Positions 51,648 through 61,784 of a DNA stretch of 64,000 nt are shown here, in pieces. The notes beneath the pieces were generated by a model. That model searched no databases and was not told the origin of the DNA. It saw only the letters and a program-made list of their open reading frames with translations. Origin of the DNA: CAYZWU01 sp964482235 (GTDB taxonomy: Bacteria > Planctomycetota > B15-G4 > CAYZWU01). Position 1 is the first letter of the stretch, and each line of letters begins with the position of its first letter. The position numbers and the translations under genes were made by a program. The DNA lies in NCBI GenBank assembly GCA_964482235.1, contig CAYZWU010000012.1, forward strand, positions 1 to 64,000. Reading direction: 5' to 3'.

Positions 51648-54600
51648 TCAATACCGGGTGCGCAGGCGCATGATGTTTACCTGGGGTCTCGTTGAATCGA
51701 CGCTCGGCTCGCCGGAGATTGCCACGTTCAGGTCCACCCTGAAGCGGATGAACTGGTAGCCCGAGAGCTCGGTGACGTCGGTTACCCAGGCGGAGTAGGG
51801 CTCGACCGGGATGGACGAGCCGGGGACGGAGGCGTTGGCTCCCTGGAACTCCACCTTCACGCTGTTGTCGGGATCGATGTAGTCGGCTCTCCCCAGGTCA
51901 GGCGAGTCGACCTCGATGTCGTTGAGGTCGGGGATGTTGCTGTTCACCACGATCCCGTTCTCCGTGAGAACGAATCCCGTCGCCGGATCGGTCCCTTCGA
52001 AGCCGAGGAACACGGGCGGCTGAATCAGATCGGGCCCCACCTGGATCAGAGGCCGTCTGATTACCTGACCGAAGTTGATCCACTTCGAGCGCCCGAACGA
52101 CTCGGGGGAGAGGCCGGCCGTGGTCTTGTGGGGATCGATGAAGCATTCGTCGGTGAACACGAACTTGTAATAATCCCAGCCCTTGGGGCTCAGGTTGCCC
52201 CAGTCGACCTCCAGGGTGTCGGCCCCCACGTAGGCGTCCTCGGAGATCTCGAAGCGTGTGGGATCGTCGGGATCGTCCACCATGATCTGGATGATGCCGT
52301 AGCCGCCGCGGCCGCCGTCGCCACGGGAGTAGCTGCAGTGCTGGTTCGGATGGGGAGGTCCGTCCGGTTTGCACCAATCAGCCGGAATGGCCGTGGACGA
52401 CCCGGTCCCTTCCTTGGCATCGCCCGGGATGCCGGGCGAAACATCGATTCGGGCGGCGTCGTACTCGTCTCCAATGATGAAGATGCCGGTCCCGGAATGC
52501 AGGATGACGGCTCCGCCGCTTCCGCTGCCGGCGGCACCGCCGAAGCAGGAAGCCCCGACCATCTCTCCGCCGCCGCCGTCGCCGCCGATCGCAAGGATCT
52601 GCCCCGTCTTCTCAATAGTGATGGTTCCGATGGCATGGATCGCCACGCTTCCCGATCCGCCGCCGGCCCCGCCGCCCTTGGCATCGTACATGCACGTCGG
52701 CCAGGGCGTTCCCAGAACCGCGTTTTTCGAGTTCGGATTGAGGCTGTCCCAGCGCGAGCCGGCCCCGCCGCCGCCCTGTCCGCCGATCAGGATCTGAAGC
52801 TCGCCCAGTCCGCCGAAGAAGTCGTTGTCCGGATCGTCGTCGATGAAGATCGCATCACCGGGTTGGCCGCCCGACGGGGGCGCCGCGCCTTCACGAATAT
52901 ACGGCGTTTCGCCGGGACCCACGGCGTACTGGCCGAGGCCCGCCCGTCCGGGCCACCCGATCTCGAGGAACGAGCCGCCGCCACCGCCGGCGCCGCGGCT
53001 ATCCTTGTCGGGAGAATTCCCGGAAAAGGAGATGCTCGTGCTGTGAGCCCCTGTCTCTCCGCCATAGCCGCCTGTCTGGACAAGGTTGGAGGGCCCCCAC
53101 CCCTGCTCGGCCTCCGGTGGTGTCTCGAGCTGCTTCAGCATCTGGAAGTTCTCGGGAATCGATGGCTGCCCAACACCGCCCCGGCCGCCGCCCGGTCCGC
53201 CGAGACCGCTCGGCGTGGGAAGGAATCCGGAGTCGAATGTCACGTCATGGACTCCGGGCAGGCCTGACACATCGATCACACCTTCGATCACCACGTCCCC
53301 CGTGGCTGTCAGGACAAGCGGGTTGGAGCCGAGTGCCATGATCGTCACGTCAGCGGGTATCGTGATGTTCCGGAAATGGAACCGTCCCCCGTTGATGGTC
53401 GTCGGCTCGTTGATATCGGGCGTCGAGCCGTCCATCAGCGGGAAACGCTGCGAATCCGTGTCCAGGAGGATCACGGGAAAGATCCCCTGGGGAACGAAAT
53501 CGCCCAGTTCGCCCGATCCGCCCAGGCCGAATGACGCGAGGAGGTTGTCGAGGTAAGGAGGATCGGGCTCGAGATCCTGCACGTTCCAGAGCGCCGGAGC
53601 CATTCCCATCTCGATATCCCGGGACTCGAGGACATTGTCGTCGAAATCCTCGAGCAGGGTGTCGTCCAGGGGAGCGGAACCGGGATCCATGGTCCGGAAG
53701 CTGGCAGCCAGCCTGAAGCCGGCGGGATCGGCACCTTCTTCCGAAACGTGGCTGGCGTACCGGATGTTTTCCAGGCGGTTGCGCACGACGATCTCGACCC
53801 ACGTGTCGAAAGGAATGATCCCATCCGGATCGATCGAGAGGGTCGATCCCTCGTAACCGTTGTAGACCACCGAGGGCTTGACATCCATGTTGTAGAAGAT
53901 GACGCCCAGATCGCAGCTCACGCCGGGATCGATTCCCGGCACGGCTCCCAGAAAGTCGAGGGCGCCGGTCGCGATCGACAGGGTCCAGATCTCACCCGTG
54001 CCGGCCTCCATCAGGCAGAGCGTATCGGCATCGATGAAGACGAAGGTCGTGAAATCGTGGTTGATGTTGGTGAACACCGACGTGGCGGTCGCATCGACGG
54101 GATCGATCCTCTCGATGGAGATCGGCGGCCCGCCGCCGGCCTCCTGCCGAAGGAGGTAGAGGTAGTCGTCGTAGCCATAGGTGAGATCCGCCACCGTATC
54201 GCTGTTCGGCACCGGACCGACCACTTCCACCGTGTAATCGGGAAGTGGCAGCCGAATCAGATCCCCGCCCTGCCGGTCAACGGCATAGATGGTTCCATCG
54301 GGAGAAACGGCCAGTCCCTTCACGTCGGTGAGCTGGAGGTCGAGCCTGTTGGACAGCTCGCCGGTCTCGACATCGAGTGTGAAGAGGTTGTCGTTCGACA
54401 GGGCCACGATCCGTCCCCTCGGGGTGACGACCAGGTCGCTCAGAGTCACCGGCGACGAAAGGAAGGTCGTGGGCACGAAGCCCCCCCACGGATCCGCCGC
54501 GGGATCGTTCCTGTCGATCCGGATCAGGCCGTCGGTGACAGCTCCGTTCGTGGCCCCATAGAAAATCGGATCGGAATAGCGAAGAAAGATGTTCGGATCG

Positions 54601-55427
54601 CGCACGCCGTCATCATCGAGGTCCGTCCCCTCCAGGTTCGCATCGGTCGTGTTGAGCGGCTGGCTGAACTCGATCTCGAAACCTTCGAACTCGGGGATGC
54701 CCGGCACGGTGCCGAGGGTGTTGATCGTCACATCGACGGCGCCGTCGGTCGGATCGGTGCCCGTCACCTCGGGATCCTCGATGAAAAAGTTCTGGAAGTA
54801 GAGGTTGGGGATATCGCCTGTGGAGAAGCTGAGCGGATTGGACACCCCGGGCCCAAGGCCAGACAGGTTGGGGATCGAGCCCGCCGTCCCGATGGGAATA
54901 TAAACGGTATATACCATTCCGGGCAGCAGACCGGGTACGGAATCGATGTCAGCGTTCGCGGAAAGATCGATCTCCTTCACGGGCAGGATCGGATAGAAAA
55001 CCACAACGCTTCCGTTGACCTCGTAGGTTCCCCGGGCGGGAACGATGCTCTTGTCCCAGTCGACAACGCATTCCGGACCGCTGTAGTCCTGATCAATGGC
55101 TGCGTAAATATTTATGGATGAATAAGATATCGGTCCCTGGGGCACCCCTGAGAAGGTGAAGACGATCTGCTGGGAGAGGGGTGCCTCTTCCGGCGGTTCG
55201 GTTCCTCCGCCGGTCAGGTCGATAGCATCGGGAAAATTGATGGAAAGAAGTCCGACTTCGTCGGGATTCGATCCACCGGCTCCTATGGCCGTGCTGCTGC
55301 CCCCACCGCCGCCGCATCCCGGGACGAGGAACAGGGCGGCGAGGAGTAGCGAAACACAACTCATTAAACGCCAAGCGGTTATGAGGCAGGAAAGGCGCAT
55401 TTTTCCCGGCCCTTTCTCTATTTTCAT
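51648..55427 (-). CDS. Large glycine-rich surface lipoprotein with Ig-like and propeller-like regions
   Basis: The 1,259-residue protein has a lipobox (LFLVPGC; Cys about residue 38) followed by a Gly/Ser linker. Two SbsA/Big_5-type Ig-like regions (~60-205, 215-300) follow; the second opens with VTGTDPTDGAVDVTINT. A beta-propeller-like stretch spans ~320-510 (VVTPRGRIVALSNDNLFTLD, LAVSPDGTIYAVDRQGG). From ~730 to ~1010 the chain is very glycine-rich (GGPGGGRGG, GAGGGGGSF, GGDGGGGEM), alternating with beta-strand-like pieces. It ends with a beta-rich region. It is probably anchored and displayed at the outer surface. An ATG at 55400 is an alternative start; neither has a clear ribosome site. 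Confidence 0.75.
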   Translation of the reverse strand: MKIEKGPGKMRLSCLITAWRLMSCVSLLLAALFLVPGCGGGGGSSTAIGAGGSNPDEVGLLSINFPDAIDLTGGGTEPPEEAPLSQQIVFTFSGVPQGPISYSSINIYAAIDQDYSGPECVVDWDKSIVPARGTYEVNGSVVVFYPILPVKEIDLSANADIDSVPGLLPGMVYTVYIPIGTAGSIPNLSGLGPGVSNPLSFSTGDIPNLYFQNFFIEDPEVTGTDPTDGAVDVTINTLGTVPGIPEFEGFEIEFSQPLNTTDANLEGTDLDDDGVRDPNIFLRYSDPIFYGATNGAVTDGLIRIDRNDPAADPWGGFVPTTFLSSPVTLSDLVVTPRGRIVALSNDNLFTLDVETGELSNRLDLQLTDVKGLAVSPDGTIYAVDRQGGDLIRLPLPDYTVEVVGPVPNSDTVADLTYGYDDYLYLLRQEAGGGPPISIERIDPVDATATSVFTNINHDFTTFVFIDADTLCLMEAGTGEIWTLSIATGALDFLGAVPGIDPGVSCDLGVIFYNMDVKPSVVYNGYEGSTLSIDPDGIIPFDTWVEIVVRNRLENIRYASHVSEEGADPAGFRLAASFRTMDPGSAPLDDTLLEDFDDNVLESRDIEMGMAPALWNVQDLEPDPPYLDNLLASFGLGGSGELGDFVPQGIFPVILLDTDSQRFPLMDGSTPDINEPTTINGGRFHFRNITIPADVTIMALGSNPLVLTATGDVVIEGVIDVSGLPGVHDVTFDSGFLPTPSGLGGPGGGRGGVGQPSIPENFQMLKQLETPPEAEQGWGPSNLVQTGGYGGETGAHSTSISFSGNSPDKDSRGAGGGGGSFLEIGWPGRAGLGQYAVGPGETPYIREGAAPPSGGQPGDAIFIDDDPDNDFFGGLGELQILIGGQGGGGAGSRWDSLNPNSKNAVLGTPWPTCMYDAKGGGAGGGSGSVAIHAIGTITIEKTGQILAIGGDGGGGEMVGASCFGGAAGSGSGGAVILHSGTGIFIIGDEYDAARIDVSPGIPGDAKEGTGSSTAIPADWCKPDGPPHPNQHCSYSRGDGGRGGYGIIQIMVDDPDDPTRFEISEDAYVGADTLEVDWGNLSPKGWDYYKFVFTDECFIDPHKTTAGLSPESFGRSKWINFGQVIRRPLIQVGPDLIQPPVFLGFEGTDPATGFVLTENGIVVNSNIPDLNDIEVDSPDLGRADYIDPDNSVKVEFQGANASVPGSSIPVEPYSAWVTDVTELSGYQFIRFRVDLNVAISGEPSVDSTRPQVNIMRLRTRY

Positions 55428-55646
55428 AAATTTCCCGGCATCTCGAACTCGATCCGCTCGTTCCGGATCCCAGGTATGGAAAATACGGTTTCACTACAGC
55501 TTATAATTTGTTATAGCATTTCATATTCTAAAAGATAACAGCATTGATGTCAATTTCTCTAATAATAAGGAGATACACCGGTTTAAACCAAGTCCGGCTT
55601 GAAACATCAGAAAAGACGGACCGGATAAACGCCGGGAGAACGAACC

Positions 55647-56039
55647 ATGACCGACAACGAAAAGATTATCGAGGCGGCCAACCAGCTTGGCCATTTTCTC
55701 AAGAAGAATGATATCGTTATCCGTTTCAAGGAGCTGAGCGAGAAGCTCGACAAGGACAAGGAATCGCAGAAACTGATCAACGAGTTCATGGAGGTATCCC
55801 GCGCCTATCACGAGAAGGAAACAAAGGGTGAAGCCATCGAAGTCGAGGACAAGCGGCTGATGACCGAGCTGAGCGAGAAGGTCAAGCAGAACGACCTCCT
55901 CACCGAGTTCTTCGCCACCCAGTCGTACTACATGGCCCTGATGCAGCAGGTCAACGAAGTGATCTCCAATCCCACAGGCGAGCCGCCGCGGGAAAGCTCC
56001 ATCATCACGCCGGAAAGCGACAAGAAGATCATCCTGTAA
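55647..56039 (+). CDS. YlbF/YmcA-family protein
   Basis: The 130-residue all-helical protein (IIEAANQLGHFLKKNDIVIRFKELSEKLDKDK, then a second long helix and a QSYYMALMQQVNEVI segment) matches the YlbF (Com_YlbF) domain. In Bacillus such proteins form a complex with RNase Y that directs mRNA processing. GGGAG is 10 nt before the ATG at 55647. It stands alone, with a terminator downstream; its role here is unknown. Confidence 0.8.
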   Translation: MTDNEKIIEAANQLGHFLKKNDIVIRFKELSEKLDKDKESQKLINEFMEVSRAYHEKETKGEAIEVEDKRLMTELSEKVKQNDLLTEFFATQSYYMALMQQVNEVISNPTGEPPRESSIITPESDKKIIL

Positions 56040-56203
56040 AGATCAGGATTGATTTGAAGGATACATTTACCCCCCTGTCCGAAGGGAGGCGAATGAACCG
56101 CTGCATCCTCAAACATATTGACACGAGCCGGCGTAATTGATAAGAGTCCCGATCTATCGAGGATTGGGTTTTCCATGCCTCAATGGCTTTGACATACTCA
56201 TTC

Positions 56204-56240
56204 CATGCCGGCTTCAACCCTATCCGGCATGGTATTTTTA
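56204..56240 (+). terminator. Intrinsic terminator after the YlbF-family gene
   Basis: A 9-bp perfect stem (56204-56212 with 56225-56233) with a 12-nt loop is followed by TATTTTT. It separates the YlbF gene from the ABC exporter genes. Confidence 0.75.
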
Positions 56241-56277
56241 ACCACTAATTTCGCTTTTCGTACTGACCTGAACAAGG

Positions 56278-57057
56278 ATGTCGAAGATGTCGAACGAAGC
56301 TGAGGAGATGATCCGGGCGGAAGGCCTCTCCAAGTATTACGGTTCTTTCGCGGCTATCGAGGATGTCACCTTTTCGATCCCTCGCGGCCAGGTCGTTGCC
56401 TTTCTCGGCCCGAACGGGGCCGGCAAGACCACGACGATGCAGACCCTGACCGGCTACATGACGCCCACCAGGGGCAGGGCCCTGATCAAGGGGATCAACG
56501 TCACGGAGGACCGCGTCGGGACGGCGCACCGGATCGGTTATCTCCCCGAGACCGGACCGCTCTATCCGGACATGACCCCCACCGGGCTTCTGCGCTTCTA
56601 CGGCGAGGCCAGGGGGATCACCGGCGCGAACCTTAAATCGCGCATCGATGCCGTCGTCTCCCAGTGCGCCCTCGAGGAGGTGCTGTTCAAGCCGATCAGC
56701 AAGATCTCCCACGGCTATCGCCAGCGCGTGGGACTTGCGCAGTCGCTCCTCCACGAGCCCGAGATCCTGATCCTCGACGAGCCCACATCGGGCCTCGATC
56801 CGAACCAGATCAGGCAGGTCAGGGAGATGATCTCGTCCCTTGCGGCCACGCGGACCGTTCTGCTCTCCACCCACATCATCCAGGAGGTGGAGGCCATGGC
56901 CGACAGGATCATCCTGATCCACGAGGGACGGATCCGGTTCGACGGTTCGATCGAGGCCTTTCTCGAGAAGGGGGAAGCCCTCGGTACGAAAGAGAAGAGC
57001 ATCGAGAACGTCTTCTGCACCTTGACCTCAGGGAAGCAGAAACAGGAACAGAAGTAA
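56278..57057 (+). CDS. ABC exporter ATP-binding protein, GldA-like
   Basis: The 259-residue ATPase has Walker A GPNGAGKTT, Q-loop region GYLPETGPLYPDMT, the signature SHGYRQRVGLAQ (the K/H-GYRQR variant typical of GldA-type exporters), Walker B ILILDEPTSGLDP and the switch STHIIQE. It powers the permease encoded next. AAGG lies 9 nt before a second ATG at 56287, which may be the true start. Confidence 0.93.
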   Translation: MSKMSNEAEEMIRAEGLSKYYGSFAAIEDVTFSIPRGQVVAFLGPNGAGKTTTMQTLTGYMTPTRGRALIKGINVTEDRVGTAHRIGYLPETGPLYPDMTPTGLLRFYGEARGITGANLKSRIDAVVSQCALEEVLFKPISKISHGYRQRVGLAQSLLHEPEILILDEPTSGLDPNQIRQVREMISSLAATRTVLLSTHIIQEVEAMADRIILIHEGRIRFDGSIEAFLEKGEALGTKEKSIENVFCTLTSGKQKQEQK

Positions 57058-57091
57058 CATCCAGATCCATCACAAGAGGAAGGATTAAGCC

Positions 57092-59797
57092 GTGTCGGTC
57101 GTAAAAGCCGTTTTCAAGAGGAACCTGGCCAGTTTCTTCGGAAATCCGGCCGGTTATGTTTTCATCGGTCTTTTCGTGTTCATGACGGCGTGGTTCGCTT
57201 TCGTGGACGAGGAGTTCTTCGCCAACAACCAGGCAAACCTCGATCCTCTCACAGAACACATGCCGTGGATCCTCCTGGTCTTCGTCTCGTCGGTCACCAT
57301 GTCGAGCTGGTCGGAGGAGAAGAAGCTCGGTACCGATCAGCTCCTCTTCACCCTGCCCAGCGGCGACATGAGCGTGGTGCTTGGCAAGTTCCTCGCCGAC
57401 CTGGCGATCTTCACGGCGGCCCTGGCCTTCACCCTGAGCCACGTCTTCATCCTGATCTATCTCGGCGAGCCGGACATGGGCCTGATCTTCTCCACCTACC
57501 TCGGCTACTGGCTGATGGGTGCGGCCTTCATCGCCACAGGGATGTTCGCCTCGTCGCTCACCAGCAACGTGACCGTCGGGTTCATCCTCGGCGCCCTCTT
57601 CTGCGCCGTCTTCGCCTTCTCGCAGGAGGTGGCCCTGATCCTGCCCGGCCGGCTGGGCGACACGTTCCTCGGCCTGTCGGCCAAGAACCACATCGAGGCC
57701 TTCGGACGGGGCATCGTGGCCTTCAAGGACATCTTCTACTTCCTTTCCATCGCAGCCACCATGATCTTCCTCAACGCCGTGGTGCTCTCGCGGCGGAAGT
57801 GGCCGGGCGGCTTCCTGCGGCTCAAGAACAATCCCCGCTTCCACACCACGATCCGCGTGGCGGCCGTTCTCCTCATCGCCCTCAGCTCCAACGTGCTGGT
57901 GGCCCGCTTCGGCGGAAGGATGGACATCACGGAGGAGAAGATCTACTCCCTCTCCGAGGAGACGCGGAATATCGTGGAGAGCCTCGATCCGGAGAAGCCG
58001 GTCTACATCCAGGCCTGGATCAGCAAGGAGGTGCCGCGGAAGCCCTACAACTTCGTCGAGACGCGCGACAGGATCCTCGGCCTCCTGAAGGAACTCGACG
58101 AGCTCGGCAGCGACAGGGTCCTGGTGAAGATCCACGAACCCGAGCTGATCTCCGAGGAAGCGCAGAACGCCGAGGAGAACTTCAAGATCAGGCCGGTCGA
58201 GGTCGGCCGCGAGGAGGAGGGAATCGTCTCCTCCGAGAAGATCTTCATGGGAGCGGCGATCATCTGCGGCACCGAGGAGGAGGTGATCCCCTTCTTCTAT
58301 CCCGGCATCCCGGTGGAGTACGACCTCACGAGAACGCTGCGCGTGGTCTCGAGCGCCGAGAGGCCGAAGGTGGGATTCGTGGACAACGAGCTCAAGATCT
58401 TCGGCGGCTTCAACATGCAGACCTTCAGGCCCGATCCGTCGTGGGCGATCGTGAACGAGCTCAAGAAGCAGTACGAGGTCGTGCAGATCAATGCGGACGT
58501 GAAGATCGCGGACAACATCGACGTGGTCGTCGTGGGGCTTCCCTCCCTGCTCTCGGACAGCCAGCTCGACAACGTGATCACGGCGATCAAGTCGGGCAAG
58601 CCGATGTTACTGCTCACCGACCCCCTGCCGATCTGCTCGCCCACCCTCTCGCCCGAGGCGCCCCGGCAGGAGCAGCAGCAGAGCCCCTACGGGCCGCAAC
58701 GCCCGCCGCCTGCACCGAAGTGCGATCTCACCAGGCTGCTCGACCTGCTCGGCGTGAAGCTTCCCAACAACGAGATCGTCTGGGACAAGACGGCCAATCC
58801 CTATCCCAGGCTCGACCATCTCCCGCCCCAGTGCGTTTTCGTCCGCCCCACGGACGATGCGGCGGGATTCAATGCCACCGACGAGGTGACGTCGGGGCTC
58901 CAGGAGATGCTGACCCTCTTCCCCGGATGGCTGGAGGAGGTACGTTCCGACCTGACCTTCGAACCGCTCCTCACCACTTCTCTCACGGCCACCGGCGTGC
59001 TGGAGTGGGGCAACATGTGCTCCTCGTCGCCCCGCGGCTTCGGGATGCTCACCAACGATCAGCTGATGGACCTGCCGCTGCAGAGATCGCCGGAGCGATA
59101 CGCGCTCGCGGCCAGGATCAGCGGCACCCTTCCCGCAGAGGAGACCGAAAAGGAAGAAGGCGATGAAAAGGCGGAGCCAGGCGAGCCGGCGCCGATCAAT
59201 GTCATCCTTCTGGCCGACCTCGACATCATCTCGAACGACTTCTTCGGGCTCCGCCAGGTGGGACGAATCGATCTCGACAATGTGACGTTCATCCTGAACT
59301 GCGTCGACTCGCTGGCCGGCGACGACAGCTACATCGCGCTGAGAAAGAAGCGCCTGAAATCGCGCACCCTGTCCACCATCGAGAAGCTGGAGCAGGAGCA
59401 CGAGGAGAGGCGGATCGACGAGCAGGCCGATGCCAAGAAGGACGCGGACGAGGAGCTGAAAGCGGCCAGGGACAGCTTCGACGAGAAGGTCGAGGGGGTG
59501 AAGGAGAGAACCGATCTCGACACGCACAGCAAGCGGGTCCTGATCTCCACGGTCATGCAGGCGGAACAGCAGAAATTCGATGCCAAGGAGCTCGAGATCA
59601 AGAAGAACCAGGAGAAGAGGATCGAAGCCTCCCTGATCGAGCTGGAGGAGAAGAAGCGCATCATCCGCCTCGAGAAGAAATGCTGGGCCATGATCTTCCC
59701 CCTGATCCCCCCACTTGTCATCGCGATCCTGGTCTTCCTGTTCCGGCTCTCCCGCGAGAACAGGGGCGCATCGCAGTCACGAATCTTGAGGGACTAG
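57092..59797 (+). CDS. ABC permease fused to GldG-like domain
   Basis: The 901-residue protein has six membrane helices in residues 1-~240 (ABC-2 permease, GldF-like; FKRNLASFFGNPAGYVFIGLF). A further helix at ~252-270 leads to the large GldG-type extracytoplasmic part (YSLSEETRNIVESLDPEKPVYIQAW is the typical opening), a coiled-coil stretch (~755-860) and a final membrane helix. In flavobacteria GldF and GldG are separate proteins; here they are one chain. GTG start at 57092 with AAGGA upstream. It would form the membrane part of the exporter with the ATPase. Confidence 0.9.
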   Translation: MSVVKAVFKRNLASFFGNPAGYVFIGLFVFMTAWFAFVDEEFFANNQANLDPLTEHMPWILLVFVSSVTMSSWSEEKKLGTDQLLFTLPSGDMSVVLGKFLADLAIFTAALAFTLSHVFILIYLGEPDMGLIFSTYLGYWLMGAAFIATGMFASSLTSNVTVGFILGALFCAVFAFSQEVALILPGRLGDTFLGLSAKNHIEAFGRGIVAFKDIFYFLSIAATMIFLNAVVLSRRKWPGGFLRLKNNPRFHTTIRVAAVLLIALSSNVLVARFGGRMDITEEKIYSLSEETRNIVESLDPEKPVYIQAWISKEVPRKPYNFVETRDRILGLLKELDELGSDRVLVKIHEPELISEEAQNAEENFKIRPVEVGREEEGIVSSEKIFMGAAIICGTEEEVIPFFYPGIPVEYDLTRTLRVVSSAERPKVGFVDNELKIFGGFNMQTFRPDPSWAIVNELKKQYEVVQINADVKIADNIDVVVVGLPSLLSDSQLDNVITAIKSGKPMLLLTDPLPICSPTLSPEAPRQEQQQSPYGPQRPPPAPKCDLTRLLDLLGVKLPNNEIVWDKTANPYPRLDHLPPQCVFVRPTDDAAGFNATDEVTSGLQEMLTLFPGWLEEVRSDLTFEPLLTTSLTATGVLEWGNMCSSSPRGFGMLTNDQLMDLPLQRSPERYALAARISGTLPAEETEKEEGDEKAEPGEPAPINVILLADLDIISNDFFGLRQVGRIDLDNVTFILNCVDSLAGDDSYIALRKKRLKSRTLSTIEKLEQEHEERRIDEQADAKKDADEELKAARDSFDEKVEGVKERTDLDTHSKRVLISTVMQAEQQKFDAKELEIKKNQEKRIEASLIELEEKKRIIRLEKKCWAMIFPLIPPLVIAILVFLFRLSRENRGASQSRILRD

Positions 59798-59801
59798 AAA
59801 G

Positions 59802-61721
59802 ATGATGAAGATGAAAAACACGGTCATTCTGGCCCTGATCGCCATTGTCCTCGGGATCGCGGCTCTCTTTGCCGTGCCGCCCGACGTGGACTCGATCACT
59901 TTCAACGACCAGGGAGAGATCTTCTTTCCCGCCTTCACCGATCCTTTCATCTGCAAGGATCTCACCGTCACCGAGCGGGATCCCGACACTGGAGAGCTGA
60001 AGGAGTTTCAGGTGACCTTCAGGAAGGATTCGTGGCACATCCCCTCCCACCACGACTACCCGGCCGATGCGGAGGAGCGGATGGCCAACGCCGCCACGAG
60101 CCTGATCGGCCTGCGCAAGGACCAGATCCGGTCCGACAGGATCGAGGAGCACGCCGAGTGCGGCGTTCTCGATCCCATGGAGAGCAGCACGGCCGACGGG
60201 ACGGGGACGAGGATCACGATGAAGGACTCTTCGGGCATCGTCATTGCCGACCTGATCGTGGGAAAGAAGGTCAAGAAGCGTGGCGACGAGAAAGAGTCCA
60301 TGACCCCCTGGAGCCCGAAGGACGGCTCGGACTGGGTCTACGTCCGGGAGCCGAAGAAGAAGCGCATCTATGCCGTCAATCTCGACCCCGGGAAGGAGGA
60401 GAAGCCGAGCGACGATCCCTTTGCCGGGATGAACCGCTCGCGCCGCGAGCTCCTCGACGAGATCTCGGCCAAGTTCAGCGAATGGATCGACACCGATCTC
60501 CTCCACCTGGAGCGGAACTCCCTCGCGAAGCTGGTCCTTCACAACTACTCGGTGAACGAGGAGACGCGGCGCGTGGAAGGCAAGGAGGTCATCACCCTCG
60601 AGAAGGAGGACGAGGAAGCCGGCTGGACGATGGACGGCCTCGGCGAGGAGGAGAAGGCGGCCGACGGGACGATCAACCAGCTGATCTCGGCCCTCGACAG
60701 CGCGCAGATCGAGGACGTGAGCCCCATGCTCGAATCGAAGAACCCTCTCTATCTCCTGAGCATGGGCTTCTTCGAGGACGGCGAAGGCAATCCGCTGGGC
60801 AACGAGGGTCACATGGAGATCCTGTGCGAGGACGGCGTGAAGTACGAGGTCTTCTTCGGCGAGATCGCCTTCAGCTCCTCCGACGGCGACGACGAGGAGA
60901 AGGAGGGTTCCGAGGAGGAGGAAGAGGCCGCCAGGGCGCCGGACAGGAACGAGAAGAAGGAGAACCGCTTCGTCCGAGTCCGCGTCTCCGTCGATCCCGA
61001 GCTGGAAAAGGAGCCTGTCTTCGAGACGGAGTCCGACGAGCCTGCCGACGAGGATGCCGGAAAACCCGAGGAGCCGGGAGGCGACGGCGAGAACCCGACC
61101 GAGGACGGCGGGGAGCCCGGCGAGGAAGAGAAGGCCGCTGACGCCGAGGCCGAAAAAAAGAAAGAGGAAACCGAGAAGGCGCGCAAGGAGTGGGAGGAAA
61201 AGCTGAAAACGGCCCGCGAGCGGGTCAAGGAGCTCAGCCTCCGCTTCAACAGCTGGTACTACGTGATCGGCGGCGACTGCTTCGAGAGGCTCCGCAAGGA
61301 TCGCGACGACCTCAAGGAGTTCGCTCCGCCCGACGTCGCCGGCATCGGCGAGCAGGCGCCTGAAGGCAAGGAAGAGCCCCGGAAGCATTACACCGGCTTC
61401 TACTACATCGACCTCGCCGACGGCGACGGCGACGTGGCTGCCGAAGGCGACACGGTGAAGATTCTCAGGTCGGGCTGGCTCAAGGACGGCACACAGATCG
61501 AGGCCAAGGTCGACAGGGAGAACCCCGAGGTTCTCACCCTCGAGGAAGGCGCCCTGATCGAAGGTCTTCTCACGGGGATCAAGGGGATGAAGGCGGGCGC
61601 GAAGCGGAAGCTGATCATCCCCGCGGAGATGGCCTTCGCCGACGCGGGCAAAGGTGATATCATCCCACCCGGCGCCACGCTGATCTTCGACGTGGAGCTG
61701 ATCGAAGTGGAGAAAAAGTAG
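59802..61721 (+). CDS. DUF4340-like protein with C-terminal FKBP-type domain
   Basis: The 639-residue protein has one N-terminal membrane helix (~6-24) and DUF4340-like repeats that commonly accompany GldG proteins (FQVTFRKDSWHIPSHHDYPAD, LVLHNYSV). An acidic low-complexity linker (~365-455) and a helical part follow. Residues ~548-639 are an FKBP-type prolyl isomerase fold (GIKGMKAGAKRKLIIP, DIIPPGATLIFDVELIEV). FKBP pocket residues appear changed: Trp59 is Leu, Phe36-Asp37 is Ile-Glu and Tyr82 is Phe. It may act as a chaperone rather than an efficient isomerase. It follows the permease by 4 nt. Confidence 0.82.
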   Translation: MMKMKNTVILALIAIVLGIAALFAVPPDVDSITFNDQGEIFFPAFTDPFICKDLTVTERDPDTGELKEFQVTFRKDSWHIPSHHDYPADAEERMANAATSLIGLRKDQIRSDRIEEHAECGVLDPMESSTADGTGTRITMKDSSGIVIADLIVGKKVKKRGDEKESMTPWSPKDGSDWVYVREPKKKRIYAVNLDPGKEEKPSDDPFAGMNRSRRELLDEISAKFSEWIDTDLLHLERNSLAKLVLHNYSVNEETRRVEGKEVITLEKEDEEAGWTMDGLGEEEKAADGTINQLISALDSAQIEDVSPMLESKNPLYLLSMGFFEDGEGNPLGNEGHMEILCEDGVKYEVFFGEIAFSSSDGDDEEKEGSEEEEEAARAPDRNEKKENRFVRVRVSVDPELEKEPVFETESDEPADEDAGKPEEPGGDGENPTEDGGEPGEEEKAADAEAEKKKEETEKARKEWEEKLKTARERVKELSLRFNSWYYVIGGDCFERLRKDRDDLKEFAPPDVAGIGEQAPEGKEEPRKHYTGFYYIDLADGDGDVAAEGDTVKILRSGWLKDGTQIEAKVDRENPEVLTLEEGALIEGLLTGIKGMKAGAKRKLIIPAEMAFADAGKGDIIPPGATLIFDVELIEVEKK

Positions 61722-61784
61722 TCGTCCGGCGGGAAGGGCCGCGGCACCCCGCTCCGGGCGACAGCCCGCGAATCGAGGCTGTGC

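Noticed and set aside
56118..56146. TTGACA followed 17 nt later by TAAGAG as a promoter for the ABC genes
   Set aside because: The -10 match is only 3 of 6 and a terminator lies between it and the ABC ATPase gene.
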